Source: Lacibacter sp. H375 (GTDB lineage Bacteria; Bacteroidota; Bacteroidia; Chitinophagales; Chitinophagaceae). Taken from it: 64,000 nt of DNA. The notes under the pieces are model-generated. The model had not been told where the DNA came from and ran no database searches. It saw only the letters and a list, made by a program, of their open reading frames with translations. Of this stretch, positions 26,389-36,300 are shown piece by piece (position 1 is the stretch's first letter; each line of letters starts with the position of its first letter). The position numbers and the translations under genes were made by a program. The stretch is from contig NZ_JBBKTT010000001.1 in NCBI RefSeq assembly GCF_037892425.1, positions 2,480,001 to 2,544,000 of the forward strand, given 5' to 3'.

Positions 26389-27354
26389 ATGGCTGAACAA
26401 ATCATTATACCGGCAGGAGGAGATAAACCAAACCAGGATGTTTTTTCTGAAACCTTGCAACGACTGGCTGCAACAGATAAGAACATCATTGCAGTAACAA
26501 GTGATTCAAGAGGTTCAGGTAAACTCGTGCCGTTTGGAAAAAGTTTTCCAAAGCAAATTGTAGAAGTAGGTATTGCTGAACAAAACCTGGTAGGTGTAGC
26601 AGCCGGGCTTGCATCATGCGATAAAAAAGTATTTGCCGTATCACCTGCTTGTTTCTTAACAGCACGTGCATTGGAGCAGATCAAGAATGATATCTGCTAC
26701 AGTGATAACCCTGCAACAGTAGTTGGGATCAGCGCAGGAGTAAGTTATGGCGCATTGGGAAGCACACATCATAGCCTTCACGATTTTGCAGTATTACGTG
26801 CCATCAACAATATCATCATTGTTGCACCTGCCGATAATTTCGAAACACAGAAAGCTACTGAGTTGGCGGCAGAAAGCAAACATCCTGTTTACCTGCGTTT
26901 CGGCAAACGTGTAATGCCATCATTGAAAGAAGATAACAGCGATGGTTTTGTTTTTGGTAAAGGTCGTGTAATAACAGAAGGAACCGATGTAGCCATCATT
27001 GCCAATGGTGAAACCGTTTACCCTGCTGTAAAAGCAGCGGGCAAATTAAAAGCAAATGGAATTGCAGCAACTGTAGTAAGCATGCATACCATCAAACCAT
27101 TAGATACAGAGTTGTTATCGAAACTGGCTGACACATGCAATGCAATTGTTACAGTAGAAGAACATAGTGTATATGGTGGATTAGGTGAAGCCTGTGCTTC
27201 GTACATGTTGCAGAAAGGATATGCAAAACCATTTAAGATCATGGGCATACCGGATGAGTACACAGTTACAGGTCCGCAGTTGGATATATTTAAACATTAC
27301 GGAATAAGTGAAGATGGAATTGCTGATGAAGTAACGAACTTGTTGAAAGTTTAA
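26389..27354 (+). CDS. Transketolase, C-terminal (pyrimidine-binding) subunit
   Basis: 321 residues carrying the PYR domain and the C-terminal transketolase domain. The catalytic glutamate that activates thiamine diphosphate is E64 in VEVGIAEQN. The substrate-loop histidines occur in GSTHHSLHDFAV, and the last third has the usual VTVEEHSVYGGLGEA. It completes the transketolase begun by the upstream gene; the 24-nt gap between them holds an A-rich leader. The enzyme would move a two-carbon ketol unit from a phosphorylated ketose to an aldose phosphate, feeding the pentose phosphate pathway. Confidence 0.95.
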   Translation: MAEQIIIPAGGDKPNQDVFSETLQRLAATDKNIIAVTSDSRGSGKLVPFGKSFPKQIVEVGIAEQNLVGVAAGLASCDKKVFAVSPACFLTARALEQIKNDICYSDNPATVVGISAGVSYGALGSTHHSLHDFAVLRAINNIIIVAPADNFETQKATELAAESKHPVYLRFGKRVMPSLKEDNSDGFVFGKGRVITEGTDVAIIANGETVYPAVKAAGKLKANGIAATVVSMHTIKPLDTELLSKLADTCNAIVTVEEHSVYGGLGEACASYMLQKGYAKPFKIMGIPDEYTVTGPQLDIFKHYGISEDGIADEVTNLLKV

Positions 27355-27426
27355 CCACAGAGAACACAAAGGCACAGAGTTTCTTTTTGATATCAGTGAA
27401 AAAAACTGTGGGATCTCCGTGTTAAA
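27355..27426. repeat. CACAGAG-type palindromic repeat, copy 1, intergenic
   Basis: Left arm ACCACAGAGAACACAAAGG with CACAGAGTTT (from 27354) and a degenerate right arm AACTGTGGGATCTCCGTG (27404-27422) flank a short loop. The element fills the whole gap between the transketolase and kinase genes and runs to within four bases of the kinase ATG. Related copies are at 28956, 30487, 37108, 45809 and 63743. Confidence 0.75.
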
Positions 27427-28929
27427 ATGTCGAACAAAGAGATGAGTAGTCAGAAATTTATATTGGCAGTTGATCAGGGCACAAGCTCTACCAAATCATT
27501 GGTATTTGATGGGAAAGGGCAGGCTATTGCCAAAGGCTCAGAGAATTTGTATACACATTATTCAGACAATGGCTTTGTAGAACAGGAACCCGAAGTGATC
27601 TATCAGAATGTATTGGCATCTGTAAAAAAATGTTTGGATCAGTTTGCAGAAAAAGGATTTGATCAAAATGAGATAGCTGCTGTTGGAATCTCTAATCAAC
27701 GGGAAACATTTGTTATATGGGATAAGAACGGAAAGCCGTTGCACCATGCTGTGGTCTGGCAATGCAAACGCTCTGTTCAGATCTGCGAAGAGTTAAAACA
27801 AAGCGGGCTATCAAAATCTGTCAATGAGAAAACAGGATTGGTGATCGATCCTTATTTCTCTGCTACAAAACTGATATGGCTGTTTCAAAATAATACTGCT
27901 GTTAGAGAAGCCATTCAAAAAGGTGAAGCTTATTTTGGTACGATTGATACATGGTTGCTGTATAAATTAACCAATGGACAATCTTATGCCACAGATTATA
28001 CCAACGCTTCCCGTACATTATTATTTAATCTGCACAGTTTGCAATGGGATGCAGAGTTGATAAATAAATTTGGTCTGACAGGTATTCATCTGCCCGAAAT
28101 AAAATCATCGTCTGCATTATTTGCTGAAACGGATCTTGCCGGGCTATTGGAGAAAAATATTCCAGTTACTGCAATGATCGGCGATTCACATGCAGCAGCA
28201 TTTGGTGAAGGCTGTTTTGAAAAAGGAACCGCTAAAGCAACACTGGGAACAGGTTGCAGTATTTTAATGAATATCGGCGACAAACCTGTGCAATCGAATA
28301 ATGGAATGGTTACGACTGTTTGCTGGAGCGCAAATGGCAGAATTGATTATGCCTTCGAAGGTGTAATTGTCAGCTGTGGTGCTACCATAGAATGGCTGAA
28401 AAATGAAATGAATTTATTTACTGATAGCAAAGAGACGGAGGCAATGGCAACTTCGGTTGCTGATAATGGCGGCGTTTATTTGATACCCGCTTTCAGTGGA
28501 TTAGGTTCGCCTCATTGGGATATGGAACGCAGGGCATCTCTTACAGGCATTAGCTTTGGCACAACAAAGAATCATATCGTGAGAGCTGCGCTCGAATCAA
28601 TTCCTTACCAGATCAAGGATGTAATTGTTGCAATGGAAAAAGATGCAGGCGTTTCATTACAGGAACTGAATGCTGATGGCGGTATTACTTCCAATACTTT
28701 TGTTATTCAGTTTTTAACTGATCTGTTAAACAAAAATGTTGCAACTATTGGAATGCCGGATGTGTCTGCATTGGGAGCAGCATACCTCGCAGGCTTGCAA
28801 ACAGGTGTTTATAAAAGTATTGAAGCGCTGAAAAAATTAAATGCAAACAAAAAGAATAATCTGCCACAAGCTGATCTTTCAAATGTAAATAAAGGCTATG
28901 CAGGTTGGCAAAATGAAATAAACAACTAA
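27427..28929 (+). CDS. FGGY-family carbohydrate kinase (glycerol kinase-like)
   Basis: 500 residues, cytoplasmic. Two actin-like ATPase halves are visible: N-terminal phosphate-1 motif LAVDQGTSSTKSLVFD, then GTIDTWLLYKLT, IGDSHAAAFGEG and LGTGCSILMN, and the C-terminal adenosine region NADGGITSNTFVIQFLTDLL. This best resembles the glycerol kinase branch of FGGY. Given the isomerase and transketolase before it, the natural substrate is more likely the ketose they share (apulose, ribulose or similar) than glycerol; this is inference. The ATG at 27427 lies at the edge of a palindromic repeat, and the in-frame ATG at 27442 (MSSQKF) fits family starts at least as well. Confidence 0.92.
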   Translation: MSNKEMSSQKFILAVDQGTSSTKSLVFDGKGQAIAKGSENLYTHYSDNGFVEQEPEVIYQNVLASVKKCLDQFAEKGFDQNEIAAVGISNQRETFVIWDKNGKPLHHAVVWQCKRSVQICEELKQSGLSKSVNEKTGLVIDPYFSATKLIWLFQNNTAVREAIQKGEAYFGTIDTWLLYKLTNGQSYATDYTNASRTLLFNLHSLQWDAELINKFGLTGIHLPEIKSSSALFAETDLAGLLEKNIPVTAMIGDSHAAAFGEGCFEKGTAKATLGTGCSILMNIGDKPVQSNNGMVTTVCWSANGRIDYAFEGVIVSCGATIEWLKNEMNLFTDSKETEAMATSVADNGGVYLIPAFSGLGSPHWDMERRASLTGISFGTTKNHIVRAALESIPYQIKDVIVAMEKDAGVSLQELNADGGITSNTFVIQFLTDLLNKNVATIGMPDVSALGAAYLAGLQTGVYKSIEALKKLNANKKNNLPQADLSNVNKGYAGWQNEINN

Positions 28930-30476
28930 TGAAGAAGGCCATAAAATATATTGTAGTTCTCTGTGTTCTTTGTGCCTCTTTGGTTCAGCCTTCATTTGCA
29001 CAACTGAAACCACTTGTATTAAAACAGGATCAGTTCAAACATTATGTTGATTATTTCAACAAAATGGAAGAACCGAATATTGAACAAGCCATTCCCAACG
29101 CAAAAAGCTGGGAGTGGATGAAAAAAAATATCCCATTGTTTGAATGTCCGCAGCAGAATTTTGAAGAGATCTTTTACTATCGATGGTGGACATTACGCAA
29201 ACACATTAAGAAAACAGAAAAGGGATTTGTGTTTACGGAGTTTTTGATCCAACGTAGTTATGCCGATAAATACAATCTCATCTCCAGCGGACTTGGTCAT
29301 CATATTTACGAATCAAGATGGCTGCACGATAAAACCTACATGGATAACAACCTGCATGTATGGTATCGGGCAAATGATGGAAAGCCGTTGAAGCGTTTGC
29401 GTTTTTACAGCAGTTGGAATATTGATGCGATCTATAATCGCTATCTCGTAAATGCTGATAAACAGTTTTTGCTGAATATGCTTCCCGATCTGAAAGAAGA
29501 TTATGCAGCATGGGAGCAGGAAAAGAAAGCGGCGAATGGTTTGTTCTGGCAGTTTGATGTACGTGATGCCATGGAAGAAACGATCAGTGGTGGAAGAACA
29601 GAAAAGAATCCACGACCATCTATTAATGGATATATGTTTGGTAATGCAAAAGCATTATCTGCAATTGCACAATTAAGCGGCGATCAAACAAACGCACAGG
29701 TTTATAATCGTAAAGCTGATTCTATCAAACAGCTTACCCAACAATTGCTCTGGCATCCGCAGCATCAGTTTTTTGAAGTGAAGAAAGAGAAAGGAGATAC
29801 TCTGTCGAATGTGAAAGAAGAGATCGGTTTTATTCCATGGTATTTCAATATGCCTGATAATACGTACAACGTTGCATGGAGAAGTTTGATGGATACAAAA
29901 ACTTTCTGTGCACCTTTCGGTATTACAACTGCCGATCGCAGTCATCCGGAGTTCCGTACACACGGTTGTTGCAAGTGCGAATGGGATGGTGCAGTGTGGC
30001 CTTTTGCAACAGCACAAACATTAACAGGCATGGCCAACCTGTTGAATAATTACAAACAGGACTATGTGGCCGATAGTAACTACTTCAGCTTGTTGAATAC
30101 TTATGTTGAATCGCAATACTATCGTGGCCGTCCATACATTGGTGAATATCTTGATGAGAAAACCGGTTATTGGTTAAAGGGTGACGAAGAGCGTAGCCGT
30201 TATTACAATCATTCCACATTCAATGATCTCATCATCAGCGGGCTGGTTGGTCTTCGCCCAAGAGCTGATAATACGATTGAAGTAAATCCATTGCTGCCCG
30301 ATAACAAATGGAATTGGTTTTGCCTTGACAATGTGTTGTATCACGGCAAGATCGTTACCATTATTTGGGATAAGGATGGAACAAAATATAAAAAAGGAAC
30401 AGGATTGAGTGTGTGGGTGAATGGAAAGAAAGTGGCTTCATCATTGAAGCTGGAAAAAATTACAGGAAAATTATGA
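28929..30476 (+). CDS. Secreted (alpha/alpha)6-barrel glycoside hydrolase (MGH1/GH63-like)
   Basis: 515 residues; the ATG overlaps the kinase stop by one base (TAATG). The signal peptide MKKAIKYIVVLCVLCASLVQ is partly encoded by a half palindromic repeat (28956-28985) and ends SFAQ. The mature protein is an (alpha/alpha)6 toroid of the mannosylglycerate-hydrolase/GH63 clan type. Signature stretches are FYYRWWTLRKHI, FWQFDVRDAMEETISGG, GFIPWYF and CKCEWDGAVWPFATAQT, with acidic residues D and E in RDAMEE and EWDGA as catalytic candidates. Members act on diverse glycosides. The release of a cap sugar from a pectin side chain is suggested only by position beside GH2 and GH78 genes. Confidence 0.85.
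   Translation: MKKAIKYIVVLCVLCASLVQPSFAQLKPLVLKQDQFKHYVDYFNKMEEPNIEQAIPNAKSWEWMKKNIPLFECPQQNFEEIFYYRWWTLRKHIKKTEKGFVFTEFLIQRSYADKYNLISSGLGHHIYESRWLHDKTYMDNNLHVWYRANDGKPLKRLRFYSSWNIDAIYNRYLVNADKQFLLNMLPDLKEDYAAWEQEKKAANGLFWQFDVRDAMEETISGGRTEKNPRPSINGYMFGNAKALSAIAQLSGDQTNAQVYNRKADSIKQLTQQLLWHPQHQFFEVKKEKGDTLSNVKEEIGFIPWYFNMPDNTYNVAWRSLMDTKTFCAPFGITTADRSHPEFRTHGCCKCEWDGAVWPFATAQTLTGMANLLNNYKQDYVADSNYFSLLNTYVESQYYRGRPYIGEYLDEKTGYWLKGDEERSRYYNHSTFNDLIISGLVGLRPRADNTIEVNPLLPDNKWNWFCLDNVLYHGKIVTIIWDKDGTKYKKGTGLSVWVNGKKVASSLKLEKITGKL
28956..28985. repeat. CACAGAG-type repeat, right half only, inside a signal-peptide code
   Basis: The stretch GTTCTCTGTGTTCTTTGTGC and following CTCTTTGGTT matches the right arm of the palindromic repeat family. 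It lies in frame in the (alpha/alpha)6 hydrolase gene and encodes VLCVLCASLV of the signal-peptide core. Confidence 0.75.
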
Positions 30477-33313
30477 TTGGTTTATTTGCCACAAAGACAC
30501 AAAGACAGAAAGCAGCACAAAGAAAGTCCTTTGTGCATCTCTGTGTTCTTTGTGTCTTAGTGGTTCTCTTCGTTCCATTGTTTTCTTTTTCACAGGCAAC
30601 AGAAAAAGTCTATCTCTCCGGAACAGGTAGTGATCAAACTGTACAATGGGATTTCTTCTGCACCGGTGGTATGAATGCCAATAAGTGGACAAAGATTGCC
30701 GTGCCAAGCTGCTGGGAATTGCAGGGTTTTGGTAAATACGATTATGGTTTTGCAAAAGACAGTGTACGTGGAAAAGAAAAGGGTTTGTACAAACATCGTT
30801 TCAATGCGCCTGCTAACTGGAAAGGTAAAGTCATCAACATCGTATTTGAAGGTGTGATGACCGATGCAGAAGTAAAAGTAAACGGTAAATCTGCAGGTGA
30901 GGTACATCAAGGTGCTTTCTATGCATTCAAGTATGATATTTCAAAACTGCTCAATTATGGAAAAGAAAATCTGTTGGAAGTAACTGTCGCCAAACATTCT
31001 TCCAATCAATCAGTGAATGAAGCAGAACGTAAAGCAGACTTCTGGATTTTCGGTGGCATCTTTCGTCCGGTGTGGTTGGAGGTGTTACCTGCTGTGCATA
31101 TTGAGAAGGTTGCTATTGACGCAAAAGCAAATGGAATGTTTCATGCAAGCCTGAATGTAAATAGTGATGATGTTTTATTTAAGCTTGCAGTATCTATTTT
31201 TAATGGACAGGGACAATTAGTCAGTAAATCAATTATTAATAATCCAACAATTGACAATTGGAAATTATGGAAGATCAATTTAAAAATTGCTAATCCACAA
31301 TTATGGAGTCCTGAAAAACCGAATTTGTATAAAGCTGTTTTTACAACCTATCATAGGGATTTGTCAATTCATACTGTTTCACAAAAATTTGGTTTCCGCA
31401 CCGTAGAAGTAAAACAGCGTGATGGTATTTATGTAAACGGTGTGAAGGTGAAAATGAAAGGCGTGAACCGTCATGCATTTCGTCCAGAAACAGGAAGAAC
31501 TATCAGCAAACAGATCAGTATTGAAGATGTGTTGCTGATAAAAGAAATGAACATGAATGCCGTGCGGATGAGTCATTATCCACCTGATGATCATTTCTTG
31601 GATGTGTGTGATTCACTTGGTTTGTTTGTGATGGATGAACTGGCTGGCTGGCATGGTAATTACGATTTAAAAACAGGGACGAAGCTGTTGAAAGAAATGA
31701 TTGACCATGATGTCAATCATCCTTCGGTGATAATGTGGAGTAATGGAAATGAAGGCGGGCATAATTTGGAACTGGATAAATATTTCAAAATACTGGATTT
31801 ACAAAAAAGACCCGTTGTACATCCCTGGCAATTATTTAATGGTGTGGAAACACAACATTACCGTGAATATAATTATGGTATTGGCAATTACGAATACGGA
31901 AGGGAAATTGTAATGCCCACTGAATTTTTGCACGGCTGGTTTGATGGCGGCCATGGTGCAGGGCTGGAAGATTACTGGGAAAAAATGTGGCGTAATCCAT
32001 TAAGTGCAGGTGGCTTTTTATGGGACTTAGCAGATAATGCAGTTGTGCGTAAAGATTTAAACGATTCACTCGATACAGATAAGCATAGGGCAGCGGATGG
32101 CATCGTTGGCCCACATCACGAAAAAGAAGGAAGTTATTTTACTATTAAAGAAATTTGGAGCCCGGTACATTTTGAACGAAAAGAAATTACCGATGCATTT
32201 GATGGAAAATTCAATATTGAAAACAGGTATAGTTATACCAATATCAACACCTGCAGTTTTAGCTGGAAGCTAAAACGGTTTGGGGTTACCAGTGTGCAGG
32301 ACAAAAGCGGCACTGCTGTTGCGCCAAACATTGCACCATCAGCCAAAGGTGTATTGCAAATTGACCTGCCTTTAAACTGGGAAAATTATGATGTGCTTTA
32401 CATTACTGTAAAAGATAAATTCCAGAGAGAATTGTTTACATGGAGCTTTGCACTTAGCACGCCGATGGACGTTTGCGAAAGAATAATTGCAAAAAATGGT
32501 GATGCAGTAATCAATGTACCGGTTACTGATACTAGTATGATTTTGGTGAATGTGAAAGATGTGTCTTTAATGTTTAACGAATCAAATGGAATACTCACCT
32601 CTGTTAGAAATAAAAATGGAATTATTCCATTTAACAACGGCCCGATAGTTCAGGAAGGAGAAAACAATTTTAAAGGATTAAAGAAATATAATGACGGCGA
32701 TAAATTTATCATCGAATCTACTTACGATAAAAAAGAAAGTTACAACACGCTCAAGTGGACGATCTATCCTTCGGGTTGGGTGCAGTTGCAGGTGAATTAT
32801 TTTCCTGCTGCTTACTTCACCAATTTTGCAGGTATTAATTTTTCTTTTCCTGAAAAAGAAATTCAATCGGTAACGTATATGGGCGATGGTCCTTACCGTG
32901 TCTGGAAAAACCGTTTGAAAGGAAATCAATTCGGAGTGTGGAGCAAAACTTACAACAATACCGAAACAGGTGAAGCACCATGGATCTATCCGGAGTTCAA
33001 AGGTTATCATTCTAATTTTTACGAAGGTTACTTCTTCACAAAGTCAAATCGTTTTACTGTTGTAACAGAAAATGAAGGGTTATTCCTTCGACTCTTTACA
33101 CCTGCATGGAAAACTGACCAGTGGCATAATTATGAACCGCTGTTCCCATCAGGTGATATTTCATTCATGCAGGGCATCAGCAGCATCGGCAGTAAAACAC
33201 AAAGTAACGAAACGACAGGGCCCATGGGTAGTAAGAATATTTTTTACGATTACGAAAAAGATCCGTCGAGGGCTTTGCACATCAACTTATACTTTAACTT
33301 CTCAGCACAATAA
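30473..33313 (+). CDS. GH2 glycoside hydrolase, secreted
   Basis: 946 residues from the ATG at 30473, which overlaps the previous stop by 4 nt; an in-frame GTG at 30413 would lie inside the preceding gene. The N-terminus (LFATKTQRQKAAQRKS then LCVLCVLVVLF) is encoded by a complete palindromic repeat and forms the signal peptide, ending SFSQ. GH2 order: sugar-binding domain (WTKIAVPSCWELQGFG), Ig domain, TIM barrel, C-terminal beta domains. General acid/base is E427 (SNGNEGG) and the nucleophile candidate E484 (MPTEFLHG). Activity may be beta-galactosidase, beta-glucuronidase or arabinosidase. The small insert WFDGGHGAGLEDYW after the nucleophile distinguishes it from the first GH2. Confidence 0.92.
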   Translation: MIGLFATKTQRQKAAQRKSFVHLCVLCVLVVLFVPLFSFSQATEKVYLSGTGSDQTVQWDFFCTGGMNANKWTKIAVPSCWELQGFGKYDYGFAKDSVRGKEKGLYKHRFNAPANWKGKVINIVFEGVMTDAEVKVNGKSAGEVHQGAFYAFKYDISKLLNYGKENLLEVTVAKHSSNQSVNEAERKADFWIFGGIFRPVWLEVLPAVHIEKVAIDAKANGMFHASLNVNSDDVLFKLAVSIFNGQGQLVSKSIINNPTIDNWKLWKINLKIANPQLWSPEKPNLYKAVFTTYHRDLSIHTVSQKFGFRTVEVKQRDGIYVNGVKVKMKGVNRHAFRPETGRTISKQISIEDVLLIKEMNMNAVRMSHYPPDDHFLDVCDSLGLFVMDELAGWHGNYDLKTGTKLLKEMIDHDVNHPSVIMWSNGNEGGHNLELDKYFKILDLQKRPVVHPWQLFNGVETQHYREYNYGIGNYEYGREIVMPTEFLHGWFDGGHGAGLEDYWEKMWRNPLSAGGFLWDLADNAVVRKDLNDSLDTDKHRAADGIVGPHHEKEGSYFTIKEIWSPVHFERKEITDAFDGKFNIENRYSYTNINTCSFSWKLKRFGVTSVQDKSGTAVAPNIAPSAKGVLQIDLPLNWENYDVLYITVKDKFQRELFTWSFALSTPMDVCERIIAKNGDAVINVPVTDTSMILVNVKDVSLMFNESNGILTSVRNKNGIIPFNNGPIVQEGENNFKGLKKYNDGDKFIIESTYDKKESYNTLKWTIYPSGWVQLQVNYFPAAYFTNFAGINFSFPEKEIQSVTYMGDGPYRVWKNRLKGNQFGVWSKTYNNTETGEAPWIYPEFKGYHSNFYEGYFFTKSNRFTVVTENEGLFLRLFTPAWKTDQWHNYEPLFPSGDISFMQGISSIGSKTQSNETTGPMGSKNIFYDYEKDPSRALHINLYFNFSAQ
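30487..30566. repeat. CACAAAG-type palindromic repeat, complete, inside a signal-peptide code
   Basis: Left arm GCCACAAAGACACAAAGACAG (30488 on) and right arm TCTGTGTTCTTTGTGTCTTA with GTGGTTC (30539-30566) are roughly inverted copies. The whole element is in frame with the GH2 gene and encodes residues about 6-31, including the hydrophobic core LCVLCVLVVL. Confidence 0.8.
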
Positions 33314-33315
33314 CA

Positions 33316-36300
33316 ATGAAAAGAATTATAACCTTACTTGTTCTGTTTATTTCTGTTCAGCAATTAACTGCACAGGTAACAGTGAGTAATCTTCGCTGCG
33401 AAATGCTGCTGAACCCATTGGGTATTGATGTAAAAAAACCAAGATTAAGCTGGCAATTGCAAAGCAACCAACGTAATGTTGTGCAAACAAGCTATCAGAT
33501 ACTGGTGAGCAGCTCTGCTCAAAACCTGCAACTGAATAAAGGCGATGTATGGAACTCCGGCAACATCAACAGCAATCAATCATTGCATGTGCAATACAAT
33601 GGTGCAGAATTGAAGCCGGGTAAAACTTATTACTGGAAAGTGTTTGTGCAAACGAATAAAGGGAAAGCTGTTGCTACACAAACAGCGTTCTTTTCAACCG
33701 GACTTACAACAGAATTATGGAAAGCAAAATGGATCGGTTATGATAAAGGTTCTGCATGGGATAGTATTACACAATGGAGCAGGTTAAGTGCAAGATACCT
33801 GCGCAAAGAATTTAGCAGTAAGCCTGCAGTAAAAAGGGCAACTGTTTATCTCTCCGGTTTGGGTATGTACGAACTCTACATCAATGGAAAAAAGATCGGT
33901 GACCAGGTATTAGCGCCTAATCCAACTGATTATCGCAAGACTTATTTCTACAATACACATGATGTAACGGCACTGATCAAAGCAGGAAGTAATGCAATTG
34001 CAACAGTATTAGGCAACGGTCGTTTCTTCACGATGCGTCAGAATTACAAAACGCAAAAGCATAATACATTCGGTTTTCCCAAACTCCTATTGCAGTTAGA
34101 AATTGAATATGCAGATGGAACAAAGAAAACGGTGGTAAGTGATGAAAGCTGGAAATTAAATGTGGATGGCCCTATCCGCACCAACAATGAATATGATGGC
34201 GAAGAATATGATGCAACAAAAGAATTCAATGGCTGGACGAATGCTGGCTTTAATGATAGCAAATGGATGCAACCGGAATTAGTGGAAGCAACCACAGGAA
34301 AAATGGTAGCGCAAATGAGCGAACCCATGAAAGTGATGAAAACCATCAAGCCCGTTTCAATTAAAAAAACTGCCAGTGGAAAATACATCCTTGATATGGG
34401 ACAGAATTTTGCAGGATGGATCAAGTTGCAAAATATCAATGGTAAGAAAGGAGAAAAGGTTACACTACGTTTTGCAGAAAGCTTACAATCAAATGGTGAA
34501 GTGTTTGTAGCAAACCTGAGAGATGCAAAGGTGACAAATATTTATACGTTGAAAGGAACAGGCAATGAGATTTGGCAGCCTTCTTTTGTGTACAATGGTT
34601 TCCGTTATGTGGAGGTATCAACATTTCCAGGCACACCAACTATTAATCAGTTTGAAGGAAACTTAGTGTATGATGCCATTGAAACAACAGGATCATTTCA
34701 AACATCTAATGCAACGATCAATACAATTTATAAAAATGCATGGTGGGGCATCGCATCAAATTACAAAGGCATGCCCGTTGATTGTCCGCAGCGTAACGAA
34801 CGTCAACCTTGGTTAGGCGATCGTACTGTTGGATCACAAGGTGAAAGTTATGTATTCAACAATGCAAATCTTTATGCCAAGTGGATGCAGGATATTGAAG
34901 ACAGTCAAACAGAAGAAGGAAGTATTCCCGATGTGGCACCTGCTTTCTGGAATTATTATAGTGATGATGTGACTTGGCCAGCAGCCTATATTTTCATCAG
35001 CAATAATTTATACAATCAGTTTGGTGATATTACTCCGATTCAAAAACATTATCCATCCATGAAGAAATGGATGATGTACATGAAGAGTAAGTACATGAAG
35101 GATTATATTATTACCCGTGATAAATATGGTGACTGGTGTGTGCCACCTGAAAGCCTGAATCTCATTCATGCAAAAGATACCAATCGTTTAACGGATGGCA
35201 AGTTGATTGCAACGGCTTACTATTACAAGTTGCTGTCATACATGCAGCGCTTTGCCAATATTACCAACAACAAAGAAGATGCAACCTATTATGGTTCGCT
35301 AAGCGATAGTATCCGTACCGCATTTCAAGAAACATTTTACAATCCAAAACTGAAACAATACAGCAACAATACGGTTACTGCAAACTTGTTACCGTTGTAT
35401 TTTGGTATTTGTCCTGATTCGTTACGAACAGCAGTATTTGAAAAAATCAGGATCAAAACGCATGTGGAAAATCATGGACATATCAGTACGGGGCTAATTG
35501 GTTCACAATGGATCATGCGTGGATTAACGGAGTATGGTTATCCTGATCTGGCTTATATCATGGCATCAAACAAAACTTATCCCAGTTGGGGTTATATGGC
35601 GGAGAATGGTGCAACTACTATTTGGGAATTGTGGAATGGTAACACCGCCGATCCCAATATGAACAGCCAGAATCATGTAATGCTTCTCGGTGATCTGCTC
35701 ACCTGGTTCTATGAAAATCTTGCGGGTATCAGAACAAACAAAACAGATGTGGCGTTCAAGAAGATCATCATGAAACCAACTATGCCTGCAGGTTTGGATT
35801 TTGTAAAAGCATCGTACAATAGTTTCCATGGTTTGATCAAAAGCGAATGGAATAATTCAGTAGATAAATTTGAATGGAAGATCAGCATACCGGCCAACAC
35901 GTCAGCTACTGTTTATATTCCTGCAAACAGTGTAGATCAAATTACAGAAAGCGGAGCAGCTATTGTAAACAGCAAAGACATTAAATTCATTAAAGAAGAT
36001 GATGGGGCAGTGGTGCTTGAAATTGCATCGGGCAATTACACGTTCATCCGCAGCAAAAAATACAGAAAAGGAATTGTAAAAGATGAATTCATTTTTGATC
36101 GGGCATCTTTTCCTGAAAGTCATGCTGCTACTATTGCAGAAACACCGGAAGGTTTAATTGCTTCATGGTTTGGCGGTACAAAAGAAGGCTACAAAGATGT
36201 GTGCATCTGGACAAGTCATTTCAAGAACGGCCAATGGACAGCACCTGCAAAAGTTGCTGACGGTGTAATGAATGATACATTGCGCTATCCTACTTACAAT

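Noticed and set aside
24105-28929. Sulfoquinovose degradation by the sulfo-transketolase pathway
   Set aside because: The split transketolase fits, but no sulfonate transporter, sulfoquinovosidase or sulfolactaldehyde enzyme is seen, and GH140 plus pectin genes point to apiose.
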